Shown: piece after piece, positions 50,692-59,736 of the stretch | How positions within the stretch are numbered: position 1 is the stretch's first letter | Layout of the letters: the number at the start of each line of letters is the position of its first letter | NCBI RefSeq assembly: GCF_029351045.1 | Contig: NZ_JARKIN010000001.1 | Location: forward strand, 5,487,001 to 5,551,000 | Reading direction: 5' to 3' | Origin: Streptomyces sp. WMMB303 | GTDB lineage: Bacteria > Actinomycetota > Actinomycetes > Streptomycetales > Streptomycetaceae | Length of the DNA: 64,000 bases | Made by a program: the position numbers and the translations under genes | Notes under the pieces: model-generated | Databases searched by the model: none | The model's input: the letters and a program-made list of their open reading frames with translations, nothing else | What the model was told of the DNA's origin: nothing

Positions 50692-52134
50692 TCAGGAGAC
50701 GCCGAGCTCCTTCGCCTTGGCCTTGAGGTCCTCCAGGCCACCGCACATGAAGAACGCCTGCTCGGGGAAGTGGTCGTACTCGCCGTCGGCGATCGCGTTG
50801 AAGGCAGCGATCGACTCGTCCAGCGGGACGTCCGATCCGTCGAGACCGGTGAACTGCTTCGCCGCGTGGGTGTTCTGCGACAGGAAGCGCTCGATCCGGC
50901 GGGCGCGGGACACCGTGAGCTTGTCCTCCTCGGACAGCTCGTCGATGCCGAGGATGGAGATGATGTCCTGCAGGTCCTTGTACTTCTGCAGGATCCCCTT
51001 GACGCGCTCGGCGCAGTCGTAGTGGTCCTGCGAGACGAAGCGCGGGTCCAGGATCCGGGAGGTGGAGTCCAGCGGGTCCACCGCCGGGTAGATGCCCTTC
51101 TCCGAGATCGGACGCGAGAGCACCGTGGTGGCGTCCAGGTGCGCGAAGGTCGTCGCCGGAGCCGGGTCGGTGAGGTCGTCCGCGGGCACGTAGATCGCCT
51201 GCATCGAGGTGATGGAGTGGCCGCGGGTCGAGGTGATGCGCTCCTGGAGCACACCCATCTCGTCCGCCAGGTTCGGCTGGTAGCCCACCGCGGAGGGCAT
51301 CCGGCCCAGCAGAGTGGAGACCTCGGAACCGGCCTGGGTGAAGCGGAAGATGTTGTCGATGAAGAACAGCACGTCCTGCTTCTGCACATCGCGGAAGTAC
51401 TCCGCCATGGTCAGACCGGCCAGCGCGACCCGCAGGCGGGTCCCCGGCGGCTCGTCCATCTGGCCGAAGACCAGCGCGGTCTGCGGGAGAACGCCGGACT
51501 CCTTCATCTCCTCGATGAGGTCGTTGCCCTCACGGGTGCGCTCGCCGACGCCGGCGAACACGGAAACACCCTCGTGCAGCTTGGCCACACGCATGATCAT
51601 TTCCTGGATGAGGACGGTCTTGCCGACGCCCGCACCGCCGAACAGGCCGATCTTGCCGCCCTTGACGTACGGGGTCAGCAGGTCGACGACCTTCAGACCG
51701 GTCTCGAACATCTCGGTCTTGGACTCGAGCTGGTCGAAGCTGGGGGCCTGGCGGTGGATCGCCCACCGCTCGGTGACCTCCGACTCGGCCTCCGGCTCGT
51801 TCAGGATCTTGCCGAGGGTGTTGAACACCCGGCCCTTGGTGACGTCGCCGACCGGCACGGTCAGGCCGGTGCCGGTGTCTGTCACCGGGGCCTGGCGGAC
51901 CAGGCCGTCGGTCGGCTCCATGGCGATGGCGCGGACCAGGCCCTCGCCAAGGTGCTGGGCGACCTCGAGGGTCAGCGTCTTGCGCTTGCCCTCCTCGGAG
52001 GGGTCGAGGACCTCGACCGTCAGCGCGTTGTAGATGTCCGGCATGGCGTCGACGGGGAACTCCACGTCGACGACCGGGCCGATGACCCGGGCTACGCGGC
52101 CCGTCGCAGCGGCCGTCTCAACTGTGGTGGTCAT
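50692..52134 (-). CDS. atpD: ATP synthase F1 beta subunit
   Basis: 480 residues, catalytic subunit. P-loop GGAGVGKT, catalytic glutamate in AGVGERTREGNDL, Walker B VLFFIDNIFRF, and the DELSEED-like motif IDELSEEDKL near the C-terminus that couples to gamma. An N-terminal beta barrel precedes it. Starts 2 nt after the atpG stop region on the same transcript. Confidence 0.98.
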   Translation of the reverse strand: MTTTVETAAATGRVARVIGPVVDVEFPVDAMPDIYNALTVEVLDPSEEGKRKTLTLEVAQHLGEGLVRAIAMEPTDGLVRQAPVTDTGTGLTVPVGDVTKGRVFNTLGKILNEPEAESEVTERWAIHRQAPSFDQLESKTEMFETGLKVVDLLTPYVKGGKIGLFGGAGVGKTVLIQEMIMRVAKLHEGVSVFAGVGERTREGNDLIEEMKESGVLPQTALVFGQMDEPPGTRLRVALAGLTMAEYFRDVQKQDVLFFIDNIFRFTQAGSEVSTLLGRMPSAVGYQPNLADEMGVLQERITSTRGHSITSMQAIYVPADDLTDPAPATTFAHLDATTVLSRPISEKGIYPAVDPLDSTSRILDPRFVSQDHYDCAERVKGILQKYKDLQDIISILGIDELSEEDKLTVSRARRIERFLSQNTHAAKQFTGLDGSDVPLDESIAAFNAIADGEYDHFPEQAFFMCGGLEDLKAKAKELGVS

Positions 52135-52136
52135 GG

Positions 52137-53075
52137 TTAGCGGTCACTCCCCGCGTTAGCGTCAGCCAGCGCGCTCGCCCCACCGACGATCTCGCTGATT
52201 TCCTGGGTGATGTCGGCCTGGCGGGCCGCGTTGGCAAGCCGCGTCAGCGACTTGATGAGATCTTCGGCATTGTCGGTCGCGGACTTCATCGCCCGGCGCG
52301 TGGCGGCGTGCTTGGAGGCAGCCGCCTGCAGCAGGGCGTTGTAGACCCGCGACTCGACGTACCGCGGCAGCAGCGCGTCCAGCACGTCCTCGGCCGACGG
52401 CTCGAAGTCGTAGAGCGGCATGATCGCGGTGGCGCCCTTGGCGGTGCCCTCGCCCTCACCGGCGGACTCGACGCCCCCCGCGAAAGAGAGCGGCAGCATC
52501 CTGGCGTCCACCGCGGTCTGCGTCATCATCGAGACGAACTCGGTGTAGACGATGTGCAGCTCGTCCACGCCGCCCTCGGCGGTCTCCCGCTGCACTGCCT
52601 CGATCAGCGGTGCGGCGACGGCCTTCGCGTCGGCGTAGCTCGGGTTGTCGGTGAAGCCGGTGAACGACTCCTTGACCGCCCGGTCGCGGAAGCTGTAGTA
52701 GGCGACGCCCTTGGAGCCGACGATGTAGCTCTCGACCTCCTTGCCCTCGGCGGCCAGCCGGCGATTCAGCTCTTCGGCCGCCTTGATGGCGTTGGAGTTG
52801 TAGCCGCCCGCCAGACCGCGGTCGCTCGTGATGAGCAGGACCGCGGCCCGCTTGGGCTGCTCCGCCTCGGTCAGCAGGGGGTGCTTGGTGTCGGAACCCT
52901 GGGCGACGGCGGTGACCGCGTGGGTCAGCTCCTTCGCGTACGGCTCCGACGCCGTCACCTTGCGCTGCGCCTTGATGATGCGGGAGGCCGCGATCATCTC
53001 CATCGCACGCGTGATCTTCTTGGTCGCAGTGACGGATTTGATCCGCCGCTTGTAGACCCTGAGCTGGGCACCCAT
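52137..53075 (-). CDS. atpG: ATP synthase F1 gamma subunit
   Basis: 312 residues, central stalk. The N-terminal helix RVYKRRIKSVTATKKITRAMEMIA and C-terminal helix RMKSATDNAEDLIKSLTRLANAARQ, shown here only in part, form the rotating coiled coil. ATG at 53075 is 2 nt beyond the atpA stop. An acidic Gly/Glu insertion (VESAGEGEGTAKGA, about 210-223) matches the actinobacterial gamma loop. Confidence 0.97.
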   Translation of the reverse strand: MGAQLRVYKRRIKSVTATKKITRAMEMIAASRIIKAQRKVTASEPYAKELTHAVTAVAQGSDTKHPLLTEAEQPKRAAVLLITSDRGLAGGYNSNAIKAAEELNRRLAAEGKEVESYIVGSKGVAYYSFRDRAVKESFTGFTDNPSYADAKAVAAPLIEAVQRETAEGGVDELHIVYTEFVSMMTQTAVDARMLPLSFAGGVESAGEGEGTAKGATAIMPLYDFEPSAEDVLDALLPRYVESRVYNALLQAAASKHAATRRAMKSATDNAEDLIKSLTRLANAARQADITQEISEIVGGASALADANAGSDR

Positions 53076-53077
53076 GC

Positions 53078-54649
53078 TCAGCCCTCGCCCAGCAGCTTGC
53101 CGTCCGAGGTCTCGAACTGCGTCTTGAACTTGTCGACCGCGTCGCCCAGCATCTGGACGGTGTCGTCCGACATCTTGCCGCCCTCGCGGATGCTGGTCAG
53201 CAGCGGCTGCTCCTCGCGGTGCATGTAGTCCAGCAGCTCGCGCTCGAAGCGCCGGATGTCCTCGACCGGCACGTCGTCCATCTTGCCGTTGGTGCCGGAC
53301 CAGACGGAGACGACCTGGTCCTCGGTGGAGAACGGGGCGTACTGCGACTGCTTGAGCAGCTCGACCATCCGCTTGCCGCGCTCCAGCGCGCCCTTGGAGG
53401 CGTCGTCCAGGTCGGAGCCGAAGGCGGCGAACGCCTCCAGCTCGCGGTACTGGGCCAGGTCCACCCGGAGCGAGCCGGTGATCTGCCGGATCGCCCGGTG
53501 CTGGGCCTTGCCGCCGACGCGGGAGACGGAGATACCGACGTTCAGCGCCGGGCGCTGGCCCGCGTTGAACAGGTCCGACTCCAGGAAGCACTGGCCGTCG
53601 GTGATGGAGATGACGTTGGTCGGGATGAACGCCGAGACGTCGTTCGCCTTGGTCTCGACGATCGGCAGCCCGGTCATCGAGCCCTTGCCCATCTCGTCGG
53701 AGAGCTTGGCGCAGCGCTCCAGCAGCCGGGAGTGCAGGTAGAAGACGTCGCCCGGGTAGGCCTCACGGCCCGGCGGACGGCGCAGCAGCAGCGAGACGGC
53801 GCGGTAGGCGTCGGCCTGCTTGGACAGGTCGTCGAAGACGACCAGGACGTGCTTGCCCTGGTACATCCAGTGCTGGCCGATGGCCGAGCCGGTGTACGGG
53901 GCGATGTACTTGAAGCCGGCCGGGTCGGACGCCGGGGCCGCCACGATGGTGGTGTACTCCAGCGCGCCCGCCTCCTCCAGCGCGCCGCGCACGGACGCGA
54001 TGGTGGAGCCCTTCTGGCCGACGGCGACGTAGATGCAGCGGACCTGCTTGTCCGGGTCGCCCGAGCGCCAGTTGTCGCGCTGGTTGATGATCGTGTCGAC
54101 GCAGAGCGCGGTCTTGCCGGTCTGGCGGTCGCCGATGACGAGCTGACGCTGGCCGCGGCCGACCGGCGTCATGGTGTCGACGGCCTTGTAGCCCGTCTCC
54201 ATCGGCTCGTTGACTTCCTGGCGCTGCATGACCGTGGGGGCCTGGAGCTCCAGGGCGCGGCGGCCCTCGGTCTCGATCTCCCCGAGGCCGTCGACCGGCG
54301 CACCCAGCGGGTCGACGACACGGCCGAGGTAGCCGTCGCCGACCGGGACCGACAGGACCTCGCCGGTCCGCTGCACCGACTGGCCCTCTTCGATGCCGCT
54401 GAACTCTCCGAGGACGACCGCACCGATCTCGCGCTCCTCGAGGTTGAGGGCGAGGCCGAGGGTGCCGTCCTCGAACTTCAGCAGCTCGTTCGCCATGGCC
54501 GAGGGCAGCCCCTCGACCTTCGCGATGCCATCACTGGCAGCGCTGACCGTACCGACCTCTTCGCGCGAGGCCGCGTCCGGCGTGTACGACTGGACAAAAT
54601 TCTCCAGCGCGTCCCGGATCTCATCCGGCCGGATCGTGAGCTCCGCCAT
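53078..54649 (-). CDS. atpA: ATP synthase F1 alpha subunit
   Basis: 523 residues, noncatalytic nucleotide-binding subunit: P-loop GDRQTGKT, VRCIYVAVGQKGS, and the arginine finger region VGISVSRVGGKAQ. The C-terminus is extended compared with enteric homologues (about 515-523 beyond the core, KFKTQFETSDGKLLGEG), as in mycobacterial AtpA. A 142-nt gap separates it from atpH and contains an mRNA hairpin. Confidence 0.98.
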   Translation of the reverse strand: MAELTIRPDEIRDALENFVQSYTPDAASREEVGTVSAASDGIAKVEGLPSAMANELLKFEDGTLGLALNLEEREIGAVVLGEFSGIEEGQSVQRTGEVLSVPVGDGYLGRVVDPLGAPVDGLGEIETEGRRALELQAPTVMQRQEVNEPMETGYKAVDTMTPVGRGQRQLVIGDRQTGKTALCVDTIINQRDNWRSGDPDKQVRCIYVAVGQKGSTIASVRGALEEAGALEYTTIVAAPASDPAGFKYIAPYTGSAIGQHWMYQGKHVLVVFDDLSKQADAYRAVSLLLRRPPGREAYPGDVFYLHSRLLERCAKLSDEMGKGSMTGLPIVETKANDVSAFIPTNVISITDGQCFLESDLFNAGQRPALNVGISVSRVGGKAQHRAIRQITGSLRVDLAQYRELEAFAAFGSDLDDASKGALERGKRMVELLKQSQYAPFSTEDQVVSVWSGTNGKMDDVPVEDIRRFERELLDYMHREEQPLLTSIREGGKMSDDTVQMLGDAVDKFKTQFETSDGKLLGEG

Positions 54650-54696
54650 CTGGGTTCCCTGCTCTCCTTGTTGGGCCCGTAAGTTCCTTCGGGCTT

Positions 54697-54715
54697 CGGG
54701 GGGCGCTTTCCCCCG
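54697..54715 (-). promoter_or_regulatory. Hairpin in the atpH-atpA gap
   Basis: CGGGGG (54697-54702) and CCCCCG (54710-54715) around a 7-nt loop, inside the operon. It may protect or process the mRNA and set subunit ratios. Confidence 0.4.
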
Positions 54716-54791
54716 ACTCCCTGTGTACGGCCCAACTCGGGCCGCTTTCGTGCTTGTTGAGTTGGTTGGCGCTCGCGCGCCGGGTACTGCT

Positions 54792-55607
54792 TCAGCCCGC
54801 CATCCGCCGCTTGGCCGCTTCCAGCCGGTCGGCGATCGAGCCGTTGATGATCTCGTCGCCCACCCGCACCGTGATCCCGCCGAGGACCTCGGGGTCCACG
54901 TCCAGGTTCAGGTGCACCTGACGGCCGTAGAGCGTGGCCAGGGCCGCGCTCAGGCGCCGCTTCTGCTCGTCGCTCAGCGGAACCGCGGAGGTCACGACGG
55001 CGACCGAACGGTTGCGCCGCTCGGCAGCCAGCCGGGAGAGGGCTTCCAGCCCACTGTCCAGGCTACGTCCCCGCGGCTGGGTGACCAGTCGGGTCACCAG
55101 GCGCTCGGTGGCCGGCCGGACCCGGCCGGCCAGCAGCTCCCGCAGCAGGGCGCCCTTGGCCTCCGCTCCGGCCGTACGGCTGGCGAGCGCCGCACGCAGC
55201 TGCGGCGAGGAGGCGGCGGTCCTGCCGAAGCGGAACAGCTCGTCCTCGACGTCGTCCAGCTGTCCGTCCCGCTCGGCCGACACCAGGTCGGCGAGGTCCG
55301 CCAGCTCCTCGACGGCGTCGGCCAGGTCGCGCGGCGCGGACCAGCGGGAGCGGACCATGCCGGAGACCAGGTCGGTGGCCGGGCCGCCGACCTGGCCGGC
55401 GAGCAGCCGCTGCACCAACGACGCCTTGGCCTCGCCGTCCCGCGCCGGGTCGGTGAGGACCCGGCGCAGCGAGACCTCGCGCTCCAGCAGCGCGGTGACG
55501 GCGGCGAGCTCGTCGGCGAGGGCCGCAGCGTCGACCGAGGTGGAGTCGGTCAGCGCGGTCAGGCTCTCGCGCGCGGCGGCAAGCGCCTCACGGCTCGCAC
55601 CATTCAT
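54792..55607 (-). CDS. atpH: ATP synthase F1 delta subunit
   Basis: 271 residues, links the F1 head to the b stalk. Helical N-terminal domain and C-terminal VRVGDEIINGSIADRLEAAKRRM signature. At 271 residues it is longer than enteric AtpH (about 177) by an N-terminal helical extension, as usual in actinobacteria. Its start overlaps the atpF stop by ATGA (55604-55607). Confidence 0.96.
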   Translation of the reverse strand: MNGASREALAAARESLTALTDSTSVDAAALADELAAVTALLEREVSLRRVLTDPARDGEAKASLVQRLLAGQVGGPATDLVSGMVRSRWSAPRDLADAVEELADLADLVSAERDGQLDDVEDELFRFGRTAASSPQLRAALASRTAGAEAKGALLRELLAGRVRPATERLVTRLVTQPRGRSLDSGLEALSRLAAERRNRSVAVVTSAVPLSDEQKRRLSAALATLYGRQVHLNLDVDPEVLGGITVRVGDEIINGSIADRLEAAKRRMAG

Positions 55608-56161
55608 CGGGCGGCTCCGCTGGCGTCTGCCTCGGCGGCGTCTTCGAGCCCGTCGAGGAAGCGGTCGATCACCCGGCTCTGCCGGGCGTGGTCGTCGAGC
55701 GACTCGCCGACGAGCTTGCCGGCCAGGTCGGTGGCGAGCTTGCCCACGTCCTGGCGCAGGGTCTGCGCGGCCTGCTTGCGGTCGGCCTCGACCTGGGCGT
55801 GACCGGCGGCGATGATCTCCTCACGCTGCCGCTGGCCCTCCGCGCGCATCTCGGCGATGAGCGTGGCGCCCTGCTCCTGGGCCTCGGACCGCAGCCGGGC
55901 AGCCTCGTGGCGGGCCTCGGCGAGCTGGTCCTTGTACTGCTGGAGTACGTCGGCGGCTTCCTGCTGCGCGGCCTCGGCCTTCTCGATGCCGCCCTCGATG
56001 GCGTCACGACGCTCTTCCAGCACCTTGTTGATGCTCGGGAGGAGCTTCTTCCACAGGGCGAAGAAGACGATGGCGAAGGCGAGCAGCCCGATGACGAACT
56101 CGGGGATCGGCGGGACGAGGGGGTTCTCCTCCTCGGCCGCCATCTGTACGAAGGCGATCAC
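55604..56161 (-). CDS. atpF: ATP synthase Fo b subunit
   Basis: 185 residues: one membrane helix (FVIGLLAFAIVFFALWKKLLP) followed by a long Ala/Glu/Gln-rich helix forming the peripheral stalk. The GTG at 56161 has AAAGG about 8 nt upstream; an internal ATG 18 nt later is the alternative. Translationally coupled to atpH. Confidence 0.96.
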   Translation of the reverse strand: MIAFVQMAAEEENPLVPPIPEFVIGLLAFAIVFFALWKKLLPSINKVLEERRDAIEGGIEKAEAAQQEAADVLQQYKDQLAEARHEAARLRSEAQEQGATLIAEMRAEGQRQREEIIAAGHAQVEADRKQAAQTLRQDVGKLATDLAGKLVGESLDDHARQSRVIDRFLDGLEDAAEADASGAAR

Positions 56162-56198
56162 ATCAGTGCCTTTCGTCGAAAGGGACGGGGTCGCCGGA

Positions 56199-56441
56199 TC
56201 AGCTGGGGTAGGCGTAGCCCATGACCAGACCGATCAGCGCCAGCGCCTCACAGAGGGCGAAGCCGAGGATCTGGTTCTGGCGGATGAGGCCGGCGGCCTC
56301 GGGCTGCCGGGCGAGCGCCTGCGTGCCGTTGCCGAAGACGATGCCGACGCCGATGCCGGGGCCGATGGCGGCGAGGCCGTAGCCGATCGCGGCGAGGTTG
56401 CCCTGGATTTCGACGGCGGCGAGGCTCTGGAGAGCGGACAT
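56199..56441 (-). CDS. atpE: ATP synthase Fo c subunit
   Basis: 80 residues forming a two-helix hairpin: GNLAAIGYGLAAIGPGIGVGI and IRQNQILGFALCEALALIG, joined by the polar RQPE loop. Glu65 in the second helix is the proton-carrying carboxylate. The start MSALQSLAAVEIQG is chosen over an upstream frame extension on family fit. The sequence around Glu65 is what c-ring inhibitors of the bedaquiline type contact in relatives. Confidence 0.97.
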   Translation of the reverse strand: MSALQSLAAVEIQGNLAAIGYGLAAIGPGIGVGIVFGNGTQALARQPEAAGLIRQNQILGFALCEALALIGLVMGYAYPS

Positions 56442-56519
56442 GCTCGTTACTTCCTTCTCGTTCACGGACCGGTGGGGGTTGGCCACCGGTGGATGGGAAA
56501 TCGGGTGAGCGGCGGCCGG

Positions 56520-57347
56520 TCAGTGGCTCTCGGAGAGAGCACCCTGGATGTAGTTGGTGGCCAGCAGCACGAAGACGTACGCCTGAACCGCCTGGATGAA
56601 CAGCTCGAAGGCCACCATCAGCACGGTCATGATGAAAGAGACGCCGGAGTAGAGAATGCCGAAGCCGTTCAGCAGGTACCACGTGGCGAGCGTGAACAGC
56701 AGCAGCAGGGTGTGCCCGGCGAACATGTTGGCGAAGAGTCGCACAGCGTGCGTGAAAGGACGCACCAGCAGGTTCTGGAAGAGCTCCAGGAACATGATCA
56801 GGGGCAGCACCGCGCCGAGCGACTTGTCGTAGCCCGAGAGGTTCTTCCAGCCCCCGACGAATCCGTTGCGCTTGAACGTGAGGCTGATGTACAGCACGTA
56901 CACGATCAGGGCCAGGGCCGCCGGGTAGGAGATGACCGAGGTCACGGGGAACTGTGCGAGCGGAATGACCGCCCACATGTTCATGATCCAGACGAAGAAG
57001 AACAGCGAGACGATCAGCGGAACGTACTTCTCGCCTTCCTTCTTGCCGAGCCCCTCGTACACGACACCGCGGCGGATGAAGTCGTACCCGGCCTCGCCGA
57101 CCATCTGGAGTTTGCCCGGCACCAGCTTCGGCCTGGCGAAAGCGGCCCAGAAGAACCAGACGATCGCGACCGTGCCCACCAGCGCCAGCAGCATGGTCTT
57201 GTCGAACTCGATGCCACCGACGGTGAACAGCGGTTTGAAGATGAACGAATGGACTCCGGGCGCCTCGAAGCCGCAGCCGGAGAAGATGTGGCAATCGGTC
57301 TCGAAGGCGAGCATCTGGTCAGCACTCACCGCGAGCTCCTTCTGCAT
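56520..57347 (-). CDS. atpB: ATP synthase Fo a subunit
   Basis: 275 residues, five or six membrane helices. The essential arginine is Arg203 in RPFTHAVRLFANMFAGH; a second conserved segment near the end is FELFIQAVQAYVFVLL. An N-terminal FETDCHIFSGCGFEAPG stretch has two cysteines probably facing out. First structural subunit after atpI, from which a 212-nt gap separates it. Confidence 0.97.
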   Translation of the reverse strand: MQKELAVSADQMLAFETDCHIFSGCGFEAPGVHSFIFKPLFTVGGIEFDKTMLLALVGTVAIVWFFWAAFARPKLVPGKLQMVGEAGYDFIRRGVVYEGLGKKEGEKYVPLIVSLFFFVWIMNMWAVIPLAQFPVTSVISYPAALALIVYVLYISLTFKRNGFVGGWKNLSGYDKSLGAVLPLIMFLELFQNLLVRPFTHAVRLFANMFAGHTLLLLFTLATWYLLNGFGILYSGVSFIMTVLMVAFELFIQAVQAYVFVLLATNYIQGALSESH

Positions 57348-57533
57348 GGCGCATGTATACGGCTACCTCGGTGTGTCGGCGCGGCGTGCGACCGCGGAGC
57401 GGCACTGGACTGGTCTTGCGGATTGGGGGGCGGCGGCCGGCCGGAGAGCGAGAGCGCCCGTTCCGTCTCCCGGAACGCGGAACCTCGACCGTCCCCGCCT
57501 GCTGCGCCGCAGTTGGTCTCGGACGATAGCAGT

Positions 57534-57547
57534 TGCTCGAACGAGCA
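57534..57547. promoter_or_regulatory. Inverted repeat in the atpI-atpB gap
   Basis: TGCTCG and CGAGCA are separated by AA, just after the atpI stop. It could be an internal promoter operator or an mRNA processing element. Confidence 0.35.
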
Positions 57548-57559
57548 CTTATCCCGCCC

Positions 57560-57985
57560 CTACGTGCCACTGGCCTTCTCGCCGGAGCTGGAGGAGGGCT
57601 CGACGTACAGGATCTTCGCCTTCATGTGCGCCCTGGTCTGCGCGGCCACCCACACGATGGTGCTGGCGAGAAGGGCGAGGGCGAAGCTCCTGGTGTCGAA
57701 GAGGGTCGTGTCCCGGAACGCGATCAGCACCACGAGCAGCAGCAGGATCTGCGTCGTGTAGAGCAGCAGACCCATCGCCTGAAAGAGGTGCGGGAGGGAC
57801 TTGGCCGTGCGCTGCAGGGCGTAGAGGCCCATCCCCATGAAGAGGATCGCCACGAGCGCTCCGGCGGCACCGCCGATCGCTCCCTTGCTTCCGGCGAAGA
57901 CGCCGCTGATCACTGCGGCCACGACAGCGGCCACGGCGGTCGGGACGGCGCAGTGCAGCAGCATGCGTGCGTCGTTCGACTGCAT
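57560..57985 (-). CDS. atpI: ATP synthase assembly protein AtpI
   Basis: 141 residues, four hydrophobic helices and a hydrophilic C-terminus (VEPSSSSGEKASGT). AtpI assists c-ring assembly or ion supply and is typically the first gene of the operon. The ATG MQSNDARMLLHCAVPTAV has the usual short N-terminus. A Rex-like operator lies 125 nt upstream, so operon control by redox state is likely. Confidence 0.9.
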   Translation of the reverse strand: MQSNDARMLLHCAVPTAVAAVVAAVISGVFAGSKGAIGGAAGALVAILFMGMGLYALQRTAKSLPHLFQAMGLLLYTTQILLLLVVLIAFRDTTLFDTRSFALALLASTIVWVAAQTRAHMKAKILYVEPSSSSGEKASGT

Positions 57986-58109
57986 GTGGTGTGCTCCGGG
58001 GGAAATCTGGGGGACGTGAATCGTCGAGGAAGAGCGTAGCCCGGCGCGGAGGGCGGACCTCCCACAGAAGAGCCCGCGAGAGTGCGGAACTTCGGCTGGC
58101 CACCGGGTT

Positions 58110-58127
58110 TCGTGAACGGTATCACAA
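58110..58127 (-). promoter_or_regulatory. Rex-like operator upstream of the atp operon
   Basis: On the minus strand the site reads TTGTGATACCGTTCACGA; against the Rex consensus TTGTGAA-N4-TTCACAA it differs at only two positions. Rex senses NADH/NAD+ and is known to control the atp operon of Streptomyces coelicolor. Confidence 0.75.
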
Positions 58128-58163
58128 ACTATTTGATGAGGTCTTTACCTACTTGGTGTGCCC

Positions 58164-58187
58164 CCCGTCACACGTAGGTGTGACGGG
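58164..58187. terminator. Hairpin after the GlcNAc-1-phosphate transferase gene
   Basis: Perfect 10-bp stem CCCGTCACAC / GTGTGACGGG with loop GTAG, 67 nt past the stop at 58254 on the minus strand and before the atp promoter. Confidence 0.7.
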
Positions 58188-58253
58188 AAGCATCTCTGGC
58201 TGACGCCAGCCACTTTGTCTGGTATCGGAGGCTTCCACTGCTCACGGAGCGGC

Positions 58254-59594
58254 TCACTCAGGGGTGTTGATCTTCTTCTCCCGGGTGAACTGCCGACGTT
58301 CCCCGATAGCCGTCGCCCCGTGCAACCCGGCCATCGCGGGCTCACGATCCGCCTCCCGCGCCGTCGGCCGCTCCCCCGCGGCCGCCGACTCCGGCGCAGC
58401 CACCTCGGCTTCCGTCGGCTCCTGGCCGCCCCGCCGGTACCGGGGCGGCAGCATCCGCTGCGCCCAGCCGGGCACCCGCGGCGTGTAGCGCGGCATCAGC
58501 AGCACCACCAGACCCACGGCGCTCAGCAGCACGATCGTCAGCACGATGGCGAGGCTGGAGGAGCGCACCGAGAAGGCCACGGCTCCGAAGGCGATCAACG
58601 CGGCCCAGAAGTACATGATCAGCACGGCACGGCTGTGCGAGTGCCCGACCTCCAGCAGCCGGTGGTGCAGATGCCCCCGGTCGGCCGCGAACGGCGAGCG
58701 GCCGTTCCAGGTACGCCGCACGATCGCCATCACCAGGTCGGCCACCGGGATCGCGATGATGCCGAGGGGCAGCAGCAGCGGCATATAGACCGGCACCATG
58801 GAATGGACGGCGTCCCGCACCGAACCGGTGCTCATGGAGAGGCGGTCCGGGTCCACCTGCCCGGTGATGGAAACCGCCCCGCCGGCCAGGACCAGCCCGA
58901 TCAGCATGGAACCGGAGTCGCCCATGAAGATCCGGGCCGGATGCATGTTGTGCGGCAGGAAGCCCAGGCACATCCCCATCAGCACCGCCGCGAACAACGT
59001 CGCCGGCGCCGCCGCCTCGACCCCGTAGCCGTACCAGATCCGATAGGCGTACATGAAGAACGCCGCAGCCGCGATGAGCACCATGCCCGAGGCGAGGCCG
59101 TCGAGGCCGTCGACGAAGTTGACCGCGTTGATGGTGATCACGACGACCGTGACCGTGAGGAGCGTGCCCTGCAGCGGCGTGAGTGCGACGTTCCCCACGC
59201 CCGGCACCGGCAGCCACAGGATCGTCAGCCCCTGGAGCACCATCACACCGGCGGCGATCATCTGCCCGCCGAGCTTCACCAGCGCGTCGACGCCCCACTT
59301 GTCGTCCAGCACGCCGATCAGCCAGATCAGCCCGGCACCCGAGAGCAGTGCCCGGGGTTCGTCGGAGAGCGTGAACAGCTCACCGAGGTTGGTGAGCTGG
59401 GAAGCGACCAGGAGACCCGCGCACATCCCGCCGAACATCGCGATACCGCCGAGCCGCGGCGTCGGCTCCCGGTGCACGTCGCGTGCCCGCACAGCCGGCA
59501 TCGCCCCTGCGGCAATGGCGAACTTCCGCACGGGCCCGGTGAGCAGATATGTGACGGCTGCTACGACACACAGCGTAAGCAGATATTCACGCAC
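58254..59594 (-). CDS. Polyprenyl-phosphate N-acetylglucosamine-1-phosphate transferase (WecA/TagO-like)
   Basis: 446 residues, about eleven membrane helices of the MraY/WecA family. Catalytic motifs: DVHREPTPRLGGIAM, NAVNFVDGLDGLASG with the Asp pair, IFMGDSGSMLIG, and HLHHRLLEVGHSHS. It transfers a sugar-1-phosphate to undecaprenyl phosphate, the first step of teichoic acid or arabinogalactan-type polymer synthesis. A 65-residue cytoplasmic tail rich in Glu/Ala/Arg is added at the C-terminus. GTG start with GGGAG upstream. The LCP gene at the window edge may later ligate the finished polymer. Confidence 0.93.
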   Translation of the reverse strand: MREYLLTLCVVAAVTYLLTGPVRKFAIAAGAMPAVRARDVHREPTPRLGGIAMFGGMCAGLLVASQLTNLGELFTLSDEPRALLSGAGLIWLIGVLDDKWGVDALVKLGGQMIAAGVMVLQGLTILWLPVPGVGNVALTPLQGTLLTVTVVVITINAVNFVDGLDGLASGMVLIAAAAFFMYAYRIWYGYGVEAAAPATLFAAVLMGMCLGFLPHNMHPARIFMGDSGSMLIGLVLAGGAVSITGQVDPDRLSMSTGSVRDAVHSMVPVYMPLLLPLGIIAIPVADLVMAIVRRTWNGRSPFAADRGHLHHRLLEVGHSHSRAVLIMYFWAALIAFGAVAFSVRSSSLAIVLTIVLLSAVGLVVLLMPRYTPRVPGWAQRMLPPRYRRGGQEPTEAEVAAPESAAAGERPTAREADREPAMAGLHGATAIGERRQFTREKKINTPE

Positions 59595-59736
59595 CGGAAG
59601 GGCTCCCCAGAGATCTCGCAGTTCGGACGCAGGCCCGGTCGGCCGGGCAGTTCAGGCCCACACCATAGGACACGCTCACCGCTGACCGCTGGTTCTGGTG
59701 TGGTGGTACGCGGTGGTGCGGCCGGGAAGGCACGGT

